Shown here in pieces: positions 43,672-56,657 of a DNA stretch of 64,000 nucleotides (positions are counted from its first letter, which is position 1; each line of letters begins with the position of its first letter). The notes below the pieces were generated by a model, which had not been told where the DNA came from, searched no databases, and worked only from the letters and a program-made list of their open reading frames with translations. The stretch lies in NCBI GenBank assembly GCA_022225965.2, contig JAKJXP020000075.1, positions 124,001 to 188,000 of the forward strand, given 5' to 3'. Both the position numbers and the translations under genes were made by a program. Source of the stretch: Diatrype stigma (lineage: Eukaryota; Ascomycota; Sordariomycetes; Xylariales; Diatrypaceae).

Positions 43672-46600
43672 GCTGCTGGCCTGGCTGCTGGCACCGGGGA
43701 CGCCGGGGGTGGTTGTTTAAACTGCTGTTGGTTGTATCACGGTATCACGATATCACGATAACTATCACGAATCGAATAATCGAATAATAATTGAACAATC
43801 CTCCAACCCTAGAAGGTTGGGCTGGTGGTCAGTACGGGGTCGAGGACATGCCGGCCCGTCACTTGTTGTAATACTTCAGCTTATGCTTGTGGACAGAGAC
43901 GACGTCGGAGGTGTGGAAATCCTTAGCGCCGATATCGTACATGATGATTCCGCTCGCTTTCGAGTGTCCAGGGCACGACACGATGGCGACGGATCGGAAT
44001 GGCGGCCAGGATGTTCAAAAATGGCAGCTTGAGCGGGGTACCTTAAGTAACCTCTGGGCCAGGCAGTGCCCAGGTGGTGCGACGTATACGATGCCCCGAT
44101 GGTAATGCCCCGGTGGTAACGGCAGGCAGGCGTCCAGGGCGTCAGGGCTGTCCAGGAATCATAAGTAAGTAACAGTCGAGATGGCGCTTGAGTCGAGCGA
44201 GTGATAACGTGACGAGGTCAAGTCAGCAGTTCGCAGCCACAGCTGAAGTCGGCCTAGGTCTGCCAATTGATGGGCGGAGAATGTATGGGTGATGTATGGG
44301 TGATGTGTATGGACGAGCCGGGCGATGATTCGGCGATTGAGCCAGCGGTTACCAGGTTGCATAAAAACATAATTCCCAACTCCGCGGTAGTTTCGACCAT
44401 GCGCATGCGGCTTGGCATTTTGCGATGCGACCGACCGGATGACAACCTTGGAACAGTGGCATAATACATAATATAGTACAGGGTATAGTGCATAATAACA
44501 GCCAACGTTGAACAGGCCTCGGACAGCTTGAGCTGATGCCGTGCATGTGTCGGTGCAGCAGTTCCAAGTTCAAGTTACTATGTATGAGTCTCCTATGTAT
44601 TACTATCAGGTATGTAAGTAGCGCACGGTGTAAGTAGTTTGTATAGGTATCCAGGCCATCCGGGTTAAGTTGAAACGAAATGTCGGAGAAATCGAATTCT
44701 GATATATCGATAAGATGCATGGTACGATGTCGACAAGCGAGAAGCGAGAAGCGAGAAGCGATAGACAAGGGCTGCATGCCTGCCACATGCTCTAATGCCG
44801 AACAGCCCAGATGGGTAGGTACTCTGGCCAACCATCAACCACTTATCAATCCTGGTTACAAAACGGGAGTTACCTTGTCCTCCCTGCCTTGGCCCCCTAG
44901 TCCAGGGTATCGCAAGCAGCTCAGCTCAGGGAGTCAGGAGGTGCACAAGGCCAAGCAGCCAGACATAGTATAGTAGTCGCCGACACGCGGTGACATACAT
45001 TATGGAATCGTACGTAATGCCAATAAAGTTTATTTCGTCAATGATCGTCTCACGCCGTACGGGCTCTATTGACTATCGCAGATACGTAGGGGAAGGTGTC
45101 ATCACACTCTTCTACTTCTATCCACCCACGTCATTGAATCCTTCCATGCTGTTGCCAAAAAGGTCGTGGTTTCGATTGGCGTAGGACAGCGTGTGTCCAG
45201 TCCTAGGCTCCTAGCCGCGCCAAAATTCCAGGGTAACAAGCCTGATTGGCTAGAATATGCGTCGAAGAGTTGGGGCGAAACAGCATCTCCGGTCATTTTG
45301 TATACTCGGTAGAATCATATCGACGTTCTTTATGTCTGTTTTCTCGGAATATCTGTACCATGTCTAGGAACCAACGCAAGCTACCCCACGAATGACCCCT
45401 GTACAGTGGGTTGTACAGCATTTCACAACCGTTCGAATGTTGGTAGACGGGCTCCGTTCGTCATCTCGCTGGGAGTCATAGGGCCCGGAGATGTTGAAAA
45501 TCAATAAATAAAATAAGACCACGATCCACATTCTTAGGCACAGTTTTGCGTGCGTTGGAATGAACGCCGTCCAATACCAAGCCGAGGATCTTATCGGGCA
45601 TCTGGCACGGTCAAATCAGTGCTAAACGCAGAAGTCTGTATAGCGAGGCCACGAATCATTTATGTAGGACCAGAAGGATCCAAAGATACCATCATCACGC
45701 TGGTGGTAAGAGAATCTCTAGATATCATACGACAAATAAGGGGGGAACGGGGATTTCCTACAGTAGCGCGATGAGAGATGTGTGCAAGCGGACATTGTGA
45801 AAACTATGATCGTCGTACAAGGAGATGACCATAGTACCCTCAGTGCGTAGCTTGGTGAGGGTAACCAATGCGGATCAAAGACCGATTCAGTGTAGGTATG
45901 ATTTATCAAGGGTTGATCATGACGACGAAGCCAAGTAGGCAAGTGAGAAATAGGTAGGTAGTAGAGTGTGTCTGTGGTAATCAAGCAGGTGGTGACTGAC
46001 AGGACAGACGTGGCAGACACGGCTTGAGTGCACCATGGCTATTTGGAAATTTAAGTACGCAGGACTGATAGCCTTGCGGTGCTGTGTTCTATCCCGGAGA
46101 CTTAGTAAGATCATAAATCGGCAGAGCCAATACTGATAGTCGTGTGTGGCATGCCGCCTTGCAGTACGTGGTGGTTATGATAAGAAATGTTAGATCATAA
46201 TAGCTACAGATATTCGAATCGACGCATATAACACAGTAATGGCTCACGATAAACCATCCTTCCTTAAACTCATTCGCCTTCCTCGCAAGGATATGACCTC
46301 GTTTCCGTAAACGACTGTGTGGACGGAAATGCAGACACGCCCAGGACATGATATAAAGCCCTGTTGCCTCGACCAACTAACAGGGAAAACGTGGCTTGTA
46401 ACACTCGAGGCTTATGGAATCTTATCTTCCATCTAACGTTTTTGATGCTCGTATCACCGTCAAATATACACTTGATATACTGGTTCCAAGATGACCCAGA
46501 AGTAGCAAGCAGTTCCATGATCAATTCCTGCTATAGCCCCTCATTGTACGCAAATAGTCAAGTAATAATGCTTGGCCTTTGTTTCTCATATATCTCTCTT

Positions 46601-47911
46601 GGCTTCCTTGAAACGACCGATGAGGTAATGAGAAGCCAATAAACACAATCATATCTTATTTCATTGGCTTATGGAATGACCTCAGAGAAAAGTCGTTCAA
46701 GCACCCCCTTTTCGAGATATGATTACGCCAATCTACATGACAAGTAGCTTGAAAGAAGTGAAGTACATCCTGTCGAAAGCACCGCCTTTCATATGTCCAC
46801 AACTGAGAGGTTTGGAAGTTCTTATATTTTCTTAGCTTGGAATACAGACTAATCATGGCAATTTTATACCCCTGGCTCAATGCCCCATTGGTTCTCTACT
46901 ACATCTTTTCTTGATATCCTCACACATCCCCAGGCATTAGATCGAATGTTTCTGGGCTTATATATGTGAACAATAGTAAACTTCTTACACTATATTCCAT
47001 GATCGTGCGTGGATGGTGCCTGACAGAATTGGGCTCACCGTCGAATCATTGATATAGAGACTCATAATTGTTAAGACTATAGACGTCCATTGTTTACAAG
47101 GGAAGCCATAAACCGACGATTCATTGCCAGGTTATGCCAACACCTCAGGGCATAGTAGTACAACTACCTTACTTTTCATTCAACCAACTGACGTTGCTGT
47201 GTTAAGGCATAGTGGAACCGAAAAAGAAAATGCTAACTAACTCCGAACCTAAAAGAGAACGATAGCTAGGTGCGTACTGAATCTTTATATTATCTTTTCC
47301 AAAGCGCTTTGTTGTCCATACCTTGTCTGGACGCCCACCCCCTTTATTTCAGCTTGTGCCGTCGAACCAATCACGAAGAGGTTTCAAGGACTACAAGACA
47401 ATACCAGGAACGCAGAGGTGATTTCTCGCCTCACCCCCAATTTCCAAGACGGGAACTAAATGACTAGCGCCGGCACTGAGGTGGCGTAGGCTGTGGGCAG
47501 TTCAGCTATTATTAATAACTATCACGCAACCCCATATGGATGGACCTAGGCCCACGGGTAGGGAGACCGGTAGGTCAATGTTGATAATTCGCGATAGGTA
47601 TGAGATCATCGATGTTGTCCCGACACTAGCTTGGCTTGGTTACTACATATAAATATAGCCGAGGTTGAACTTGCACACGTGCGTTTATGTAAGCGTTGAT
47701 GGTTGGTGGACTTGACGTAAATGGCTGTTAGATCTGCATTCCTAGATTAGCAAGTTACAGAATATATGATATAAAGAGTGTCTGCTCGCTTCAATTGGCC
47801 TATTACCAAGGGAATCGTTCGATTAAGAGAACATTTATCAGAGACAGACGACGATTACGTTTCCTGACTCAAACTTACCTAGAGAATACTGATCAGATCA
47901 GAGATATCAGG
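43672..47911. other. 4.2-kb stretch with no gene seen
   Basis: Scanned on both strands, with no frame longer than 160 codons and none with protein-like composition or family motifs. The part next to 43671 is the regulator's promoter; ATCACGATA repeats occur at about 43735-43770. GCGAGAA repeats lie near 44738-44760. The remainder is AT-moderate spacer, possibly decayed repeats. Confidence 0.45.
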
Positions 47912-49395
47912 ATGTCTACGCCTACAGATTTACCCATCGTGCTGTATCACTATGACGGGTCGCCCTACGCGAAGCGGATAGTCTGGTACCTGGCACTACG
48001 AGGCATCCCGTACTCCCAATGCGTGCGTCTATGAATCCTACCTCACCTGGCTGCGACATGGGTTCTAACATACAAGCTAACATCGCAACCGGAATAGCTT
48101 CAACCGCCCATCATGCCCCGTCCTGATCTGGCGCGCCTCGGCATCGCCTACCGGAGGATCCCACTCCTCTCCATCGGGCGGGACGTGTACCTGGACACGC
48201 GCTTGATCCTGCAGAAGCTCGAGGCGTTGTATCCGCCGAGCGCGGCGCACCCCCCGCTGTCGGCGCGGACGGGGGAGCACGCGGCCATCGAGCGGCTGCT
48301 GTCGCGGTACGCCACTGACGGCGGGTTGTTCAGTAAGCAGTCAATTCCGACCCCGGTCGCGGCCTGGGCCTCAAGTCACCAGTCATGGGAATGAGAAGCG
48401 CTGTGGAGAGGAGCTGAGGATAAGAAGGAAAGAAAAAAAGAATAAAAAAAAAAAAGCGGAATGAAACAAGTGTGAAATTGTGTCGATGACGATGCTGATG
48501 TTATTGCCGACCAACGTAGTGAACGCCGTGCGCCTGATTCCCGCCGAGGCGCCCATGTTGAAGGACCCGCGGTTCCTGCGGGACCGAGCGGATTTCGCCG
48601 GGGTCGTGGGCGAGGGAGCCCCGTCTCCGCTGTCGCCCGAAGCGCTAGCAGCCGCGCGACCCGAAGCGCTGGCGGAGGTCCGCGGCGCGGCCGAGCTGCT
48701 GGAGACGACGCTCCTGGCGGACGGCCGGGACTGGGTGCTCGGCAGCACGCCGGGGCCGGCGCTGGCCGACATCGAGGCCGTCTGGGTGCTGATGTGGGTG
48801 GTTCGGAGTAAGTGCTTGGCAGGTCTTGCCTGCTTTGCTTTGTTATATATATACATCACCTCCCTTGCGCAACTACTCATGTAATTCTACGATTGCTAAC
48901 GAAGGCTCTCCGTCTCTCTTGCTGCCGCCGAACGCAGTGCCCGGTGCGCTACCGGCAGACGTGGTGGGCCCGCGCCAGTTCCCCAAGGTCTTCGCGTGGA
49001 TCGAGCGATTCCAACGCGCCGTCGACGAGGCGGCGCGCAAGGCAGGGGGAGCGAAGGCGCTGACGGGCGAAGAAGCGGCTCGCGTCATTCTAGGTGCCTC
49101 ATTCGTGGAAGGGGGAAGAGGGGGAGACGAGGATACGGTGCATGTGGATGAAAAGGACCCGGTGGCTGTTGCCGGGGGCTTGAAGAAGGGCGCGAACGTT
49201 AGGCTGTGGCCTACGGACTCCGGGAGCCTGCATAAGGACTCGGGAGTGCTCGTCGGCTTTACCCGGAGTGAGACGGTGATCGAGACGCGGGGCGGCGATG
49301 GTGAGGTTCTGGTCCGACTTCATGCCCCGAGACACGGGTTCAGGGTGCGCAGAGTTGTGGCCGAGGACGGCGCATCATCGGGGTTGAAGCTATGA
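47912..49395 (+). CDS. Glutathione S-transferase-like protein
   Basis: Four exons: 47912-48022, 48098-48332, 48520-48807 and 48938-49395, 363 aa. Introns are GTGCGT...TAG, GTAAGC...TAG and GTAAGT...CAG. The N-terminal thioredoxin-like domain (residues 8-90) has VLYHYDGSPYAKRIVWYLAL and RGIPYSQC, then YLDTRLILQKLEALYP. A helical C-terminal domain follows (FMNAVRLIP, DPRFLRDRADFAG, LADIEAVW, FPKVFAWIERF). The last 130 residues form an extra beta-rich segment (GGLKKGANVRLWPTDSG, VIETRGGDGEVLVRLHAPR), seen in a fungal GST-like subgroup. It probably binds glutathione, but the reaction is unknown. Exons 3 and 4 were placed by phase: each junction rebuilds an ATG codon (A|TG). The gene ends 231 bp from the retroelement. 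Confidence 0.85.
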
Positions 49396-49626
49396 GAATT
49401 GATTGGATCTAGCAACGTAATAGTTGTCGGGTACTATTGGCATTAAGGCAATGCAAGACAAGGAAGGCAAGGTTCCATGGTCAGCAACGGCGACTACCTA
49501 ATGCAGCAAAACTTGCCAATGGTTGGCGCCAGAAGACTCGGTGAGCGTTCTACGTTGGTATGTTGCTAGGTAGTGTACCTATGCATACCCTAAGGATTAC
49601 GTATGCGCCGTAGCGGCAATAGGTAA

Positions 49627-49869
49627 TGTGGATCCCTAAGGCAGTGAATGCCAAGGCTAAAGCATTCGGCTAATTAGATAATAAGAAATGAATTCCTAAG
49701 GAATTCACTTCTGCAACTGTATTATATTTAAATACAGGTTAAGAAACCTTTTATTTCCTTTCCTTTTTTTCCTTTCCTTTAATTAATAATTGCAACAAAA
49801 ACCTTAAGAATTTAATATTTAATTAGATCAGTAATAATTAAATAATTAAAATTAATTATAATACGTATA
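49627..49869 (+). repeat. 5' LTR
   Basis: 243 bp, starting TGTGGATCCCTAAGG. Nearly all differences from the 3' LTR are G/A or C/T transitions. The original ends were TGTG...CACA; here the right end reads TATA. Confidence 0.88.
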
Positions 49870-52800
49870 AATAATTATTTTTATAAATTTATACCATTTA
49901 ATTAAAAATAATAACTTCCTTTTTATTACTTTATTATTTCATTATTTTATTCCTTATTTTTTATATAATTCCCGACGCGCCTTACGATAGCTACGAATAA
50001 CGGAAAGGGCAATAATAGTAGCAGCAATAGCAATAGTAGCAACGGCAAAAACGGCAAAGCCAAAGCCCCTAAGCATAATCTATCTTATCTCGGCGAAATA
50101 AGCGCCCGCAATACGAACGAACGCCTCGAGAATCTCGCGAATCGCATTAAAAACGGTTTTGTTATTATTAACGGCATCGTTTAAAATTTGCGAAATAAAA
50201 TTTGCAAATTTCTTTACGAAATTCGAAGCAATAATGGCTAATTAAAAGGCATATTCGAACCCTTATTTACGTCCCTTTTACGTAATACGGATAAAAATAT
50301 CCCTACAAATAAAGCCGATTTTAATAAAAACAAACCTATCCATTTCTTATCTTATATAACGAAAATATTTACCGAATATAATAAACGTATTAATAAAAAG
50401 TTAAATCTTTAACGATTCCCAATAAAACAATACGAATATCGTATAATTTAAAAAAAACGGGTTCGAATAATCTAGTTCGAAACGGTTCTTTAAAACCAGA
50501 ATAAAAATTTTATATATTATAAAACCAAAAATTGCATTATTTTCCCCGTTAATCTTCGTTTTATATAGGCAGTTCTAAATATTTTCGATAAGCTGCAAAA
50601 AATCCAAATTAAACTTATATCGGCTTTCGTTTTATATAAGCTATGGTTTAAACGAATTGCCTTAAAATGTTCGGGTAATTTCAAATAAATTAAAATCTTT
50701 ATATATAATCGTAATTCCGATTAAATAACCTTTTTAAAAGCGGTTTTTTAAATTCTTAATAAGCATTACATTTTAAAGGGTGCCATTATTTAATTCGTTA
50801 CGTTTTTCCCGTATCAAAATAAAAATATAATAAATTACATTCGGCGGATAAAAAAAGCATTTTATCGAATAAATTAAGAAAATCGCGATTGCTATTAAGT
50901 TAAAGAAATTATTATAAACCTTTTATAAATTAATTTGCCGAATATTTGGATTACGGTTTACGATTAATTCCGTTTATAAAATAATGCTTAGCTTATTAAA
51001 AAAATTATATAGCGGGCCGTATATATTATACGCTAGGCGGTCGAAAAGAAAATTTATAATACGCCGTCGATTTTAGTTAAGCTTTATGGATTGTTAATAT
51101 TATTTTACGATTTATCGATTTCCGAGGTTACTTTAGTTAAACCCGGCATCGCATAAATCGAATCGACCGATGTTATTTTTATAATTTTAATAGCGGGCAA
51201 AAACGGTATTATCGCCGATTTTCGTAACGAAAACCGTAACGTTTATAAAGCGAATAAATAAAGCTATATAACCAAAGTTGCAAATAATAAATATTTTAAT
51301 TACGAAAAGCAAAGCTATTAAATAAAGGACTATAAGCAAAAATCTCGTTTTTTTAAAGCCATTTAATTATTATCCGGAAAAAAGGTAATATTTAAGGGCT
51401 TATTATATAACGATAATAATAATAGCTTTCGATATATTAAATTCCGTTTCGTAATAAAAAATTAAAAAAATAAAAATAAGGAACGAATTAAGGTTTATTT
51501 TATAATAAATAACGATAAAAGCAGCGGCGATAAAAAAAGTTCGGCGAATAAATTTAAAAATCCTAATTGCGATTTTAATTAAGAATTCGCCGATTTTATT
51601 AAATCGATGAAAATGGAAAATAAAAATTAAAAGCGCCAAATATATACGATAAAAATATATAATAGCAAAAAATTATTATTAAGTAGAAATAAATTATTTC
51701 GCAAAAATTACGATAAAAACCATAATTTATTTGCAGCTATTACGAATTACGGGCATAAATTCGTAATTTTTTTAAATTACGATTATACCGCTTTATATAT
51801 TACCGAAATTATGGCAATTAAAAGCCAAACGTATAAAATTCCGAAACCCTTTATAATAAAGGATATTAAGAATATCGGGCCAAAAATCCAATAGAATGCT
51901 TTAATAACCGTAAATTTCTTAATGCTAAAGGGCAATACGTTTTAGTTTACGGTATTAACGGGAATAATTCTTAACGGAATTTTTCTTAAGAACCTTATAT
52001 TTGGCAAAAGCGTATTTTATAAATTCGGAATATATTATAATAATATAAAAGGAAATGAAACAATAATATTTAACGCATTTAAAAAAAAGCCCATAATTCG
52101 TTCGATAACTTTTTTAAAAATTAATTACATAACGAAATTTACTTATTCCATTAAAAAACAGCAAAAGCCGAAATAATACAAAAATACATTTTTGGATAAC
52201 GAAATCGAAGCTTTCTTTAATAATTATTTCGATTAATTTCCCGAAATATTCGGCCTTATTCCGAAAAAAGTTATAGCGAATATAAAAACGCGCCATTATA
52301 TCGATATAAAAAATAACCGTCTTATTAAATTTTTTTCGTAAAGATATAATCCAATTTAAATAAAGGCAATAAGGGATTTCGTTAAGGCATATTTGGGTGC
52401 CATAATTCGTAAAAATATAAGCCTTTAGGGTTTTTCCGTATTATTAATCCCGAAAAAAGCCTTCGGTTAAACGATAAAGCCCAATAAATATAATCCATTC
52501 GTTATATGGCGGTTTTATTACGATTATCGTAAATTTAATGCCAAATAAAAAAAAAACGCATATTTTTTATTTAATGCGATAAATAAAATATAATGCATAA
52601 TAAATTATCGATAATATTGTTTTATTAATTTTAAAAATGGCTTTTAATAAATCAAAATATACGAATCAAATATTAAAAAAACGGCTTTCGTAATTTCATT
52701 CGGATTATACGAATAAATAATTATGCCTTTCGGTTTTTGTAACGTTCCAATAACGTTTTAAGCGTTAATGAAAAAAATTCTCGAGTCCTTACGAAAATTT

Positions 52801-55075
52801 ATTTCGGGCATGTTCGATAATATAGCCGTATAAATAAATATTCGAAAGCAATTTTACGAACGAATAATTTTATTTTTTAAAAGGCTTTTAAGTTTCGGCA
52901 TAATTATTAATACAGCTAAGTTTTTAATGTTTATTCGTAAAGGAATTTTTTTAGGATTTTTGATTTCCGAAAACGGAATTAAAGCCGATTTTGCCAAGAT
53001 TGTTATTATTCGGAATTAATTCAAGTTCGAAATTATAACGTAAATACGTAATTTTATAAACGTTACGGATTATTTTCGTTATTTCATTAATTATTATTTT
53101 CGTTTTATAACCTTTTTAATAATATTAATAGGAAATTCGAAAAATAAATGCATAATTTTATTGCCGAAAGCCATAATAGCTTGGGAGGAAATTTGTAAAA
53201 AAATTATTATAACCTTAATAATACGTACGTTCGATTAAAAAAAGCCTTCCGTAATCGAAACCGACGCTTCGCAAAACGATATCGGCGCCGCTTTATTATA
53301 ACCCCATATGCATATAAACGGCAATACCGCTTTTCACCCTATTGTTTATTTCTCGAAAAAATTAATTAATACATAATTACGATATTTTACATAAAAGCGA
53401 AAATTTTTGGAAATTATGCTAATACTTTAGCATTAGCGGCATTAAATAAAAAAAGGCGAAATTACGGTAATTACGGATTACGAATTCCTAAAGACATTTA
53501 ATACGAAAACCGAATAATCCGTTCGAATCGTTAAATTTCTAAATGCTATTAAATATTATGGCATTCGTATTTATTATAAATCAAAAAAAAATTAACGTTT
53601 TTGCAAATTATTTATCCAAATTTTCGGAATAAATCGAAATGTCGATGCTTTCCGATAAGTTATTTCTTAACGAAATCGAATCCATCCGAAAATCCGATTA
53701 ATTAAATCGAATTAATCTTTAAGCCATTTTTGAATTTTTACGTTTCGAAATAGCCCTATTTTTTGCTATTTTATCGAGCTTTATTAATAAGCATTTCCTT
53801 TTTTTCCGAGATAAGTTATATAAGGCGATGGCATACGAAAAAATTCCGAATAACTCTTTATATCCTAGAGGCACCGCAATAAACGTATAAATTCTATAAA
53901 AAATTCTGGAATACGATAATTTTTTAATGCAACTAAGGAAAATCCATTACGAAAAGGAATATTATATAATCGGAATTATATTCCGGAAAGTTTAAAAGCA
54001 ATTTTAATACCTAAAAATTGTATTTGCAGTATAACAAATTACGGTTAAATGTTCGAATTATTAATTAATAAAAAAACCGGATTTTTTCCTGCCCGATTTA
54101 AACCCCATATAATTTCCCGTTTTTCTTATACGATAGGCGATTAATTATACGGCAATAAATAAATTATATATTTTCGTTATTATTAAATACGTAACAAAAT
54201 AAATTAAAGCTAAAGTTATGCCGATTATTTAATTCATTAATACCATTTTTATATTCGATAAAATCGAAACCATTTTTGATTATTTAAAGAAATGAATTAA
54301 TAATAACGAAAGGGCCTTCGTAAACGAAGCCGCCATTAAATGAAATAAAACGCATAATATAAAAATAAAACCAATTATATCCGCAAAACTTAAAAGTAAC
54401 GGTAAAATTAAAAAAATCAATTAAAACTTAAAACATATTATAATTCGAAAATACGTAGCAAATTTAACGCCGAAAAATTTCAATAAATTATTTTAACATG
54501 TTATAACGATATATAATCGGATATCCAAACCGAATAACTATAGCCCTTTCTTTTTATTATACGGCACTTAACCTTTTTAAAAATAATCCCGGACCGAATA
54601 TTTCGAATACGTTCGTAAACCGATAAAAAAAAAAAAGATCGAAAACGAAAGCCGATTAGCAAAACAGCATAAAGCACCGTTAACCAAATTACGATTTAAT
54701 AATATAAAGATTTCGCGAAATTAAATAAAAGCGTACCTTTAAAAAAAAAAAGGCCTTATCCGTATTTACGCCCCCGACAATTAGGTCTTCCGTATACGTT
54801 AATATAAAAAAAAATACGAACCATATTACGATAGGCCTTAGGCTATCGCTAATTGCTATTAAGGAAATACTTATTATTTACGAAGCCCGAAAAAAATATA
54901 GCTACAAAATAAATATAACGGCATTAACTTATTCCCAGCTTACGTAAAAAACGGGCACCCCGTAAAAAGCTTTTAATATGCTAACAAACGGCTTTTAAAA
55001 CAGAATCGTCGGCGCTTACTTAAAAGGAAAAATCTCATAATAATTAAGGACGATCTAATTGGAAAAAAGAAATAA

Positions 55076-55318
55076 TATAAATCCCTAAGGCAATAAATGC
55101 CAAGGCTAAGGCATTCGGTTAATTAAATAATAAGAAATAAATTCCTAAGAAATTTATTTCTGCAACTGTATTATATTTAAATATAAATTAAAAAACCTTT
55201 TGTTTCCTTTTTTTTTTTTCCTTTCCTTTAATTAATAATTGCAACAAAAACCTTAAGAACTTAATATTTAGCTGGATCAGTGATAATTAGGTAATTAGAG
55301 TTGGTTATAATACGCACA
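55076..55318 (+). repeat. 3' LTR
   Basis: 243 bp, the same length as the 5' LTR. Its left end has decayed to TATAA and its right end keeps ACGCACA. The right third retains more G/C than the 5' copy. Confidence 0.88.
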
Positions 55319-56657
55319 GTAGTATTGCGAAAACGAATTAAAAACAGAGCAGGGTGAAAACCAGTAGTAATTCGGAAACGACGATAAGTATGATTGCAAA
55401 TAGTCAGCCGTAACAAGTCACTCCCATTAATATACCTTCAAGTTATTATTGCAAGATAAATCTTTACGTAAATATTGGCGTTGGTTCCTTACCGTACACA
55501 CCTAACAGAGGTAACCTGCATAACAGGCCCAACTTACCTGCATACAGCCTGGAGGGGTGGCCATGGGGAAGCTGTGGAGACAAAGGTTCGAACTGGCTTA
55601 GGCTACATACAGAAGCTCTTGAATAGGGCAAAGCTTGGGCATAGGTAAGCACCTACGGTAGGTGCCTGGGTGCCCACCACTTTACCGATTTTATCCACAA
55701 GCATAAATTCCACCTGAGGTTTTGTGTCGTCCCTACGCGTACATCCAATGGAGCTCACCCAATGCCCCCAGGGTTCCAGTTGCTTGTGATGCACAAGACA
55801 CATGTACTTATTGCAATCATGTCAGTATGTCAATGCGAACTTGGTGCTCCAATCACTTGACCAGTCGCCAGACCCTATGGTTTCAGGTGTCATGAATTGA
55901 TGAATTCCATTTCGTCCAGATAATGCATGCATCATGATGCTATTGAACTGGTTTTGCCTGTTTCTTATGCGGTTGAGACTAGATTAGATATATTACTATC
56001 AAATTAGAAAATACTTTTCGTCTATTCTCTTCTTTCATGACCTAACATCCAGGATATTCCGCCTTACTTGCATTAGACCCAGGAACATCCCCGGATGAAG
56101 CTGAACTTGTAACTAGAAGTTACACGCTGGAACTGGAACCCTTCAGAGGCTCCCCTTCAGAGGCTCCCCTTCAGAGGCTCAATAAGGAACTCTTGGAACT
56201 CTTAGGAGGGGCTTCTTTGAAACCAGCATCCTATCTGGTTAGTCGCTCTTGCTAATCACCTATCACAACACACTCATCCACTACCGATTAGAATCAGGGG
56301 CCGGCCACCCACTGAAGAACCCGGTATCTGGGGTAGTAGTTAACTGATTGATCAATCACATCCCGACGCTCTTTACCAACCCTCATGCGTATCCAAGAGG
56401 CCTAAAACATACCGACAAGCTACCTAGTAATTAAGAGCTACAAAAGTGCGACGATCAACAAAGCAACAGGGAAAGGAGGTCGACGACAAGGGGGGATACC
56501 TGCATGTAGTAGTAGGCACACACAGAGCACAGCAGCAGCAGCAGCAGCCGCAGCCGACGCACGCCCACACACACCCACGCACACCCACGCATACGCTCAC
56601 GCACGTCAGGGCATTGAATGCAACCAAGCCAAGGTCAAGGCCTGATCCTGATTCAGT
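55319..56657. other. Spacer and upstream region of the Afi1-like gene
   Basis: No gene seen. It contains a tandem repeat at 56141-56180 and, just before the ATG at 56658, a CAG/CACGCACAC microsatellite (about 56525-56605) that would be in the 5' UTR. Confidence 0.5.
56141..56180. repeat. 14-bp tandem repeat
   Basis: CTTCAGAGGCTCCC repeated 2.9 times without a mismatch. Confidence 0.9.

Larger units (their letters stand above)
49627..55318 (+). mobile_element. Ty3/Gypsy LTR retrotransposon, degraded by RIP
   Basis: 5692 bp between two 243-bp LTRs, coding direction +. No long open frame survives, but pol order can be read from remnants. A reverse-transcriptase fragment with a DYRK-N motif lies around 52500-52545. 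An RNase H-like fragment with ETDAS and IGAALL follows at about 53255-53370, interrupted by a stop that a C-to-T change would create from CAA. Integrase would lie beyond. RT-RNaseH before integrase indicates Gypsy. CpA and TpG are almost absent while CpG persists, the signature of RIP. Possible 4-bp target duplication GTAA/GTAG differs by one transition. The element cannot be autonomous. Confidence 0.9.

Noticed and set aside
51403..52296. Lys/Ile/Phe-rich frames in the AT-rich block as genes
   Set aside because: They run antisense to the degraded Gypsy element and reflect its AT-rich composition.
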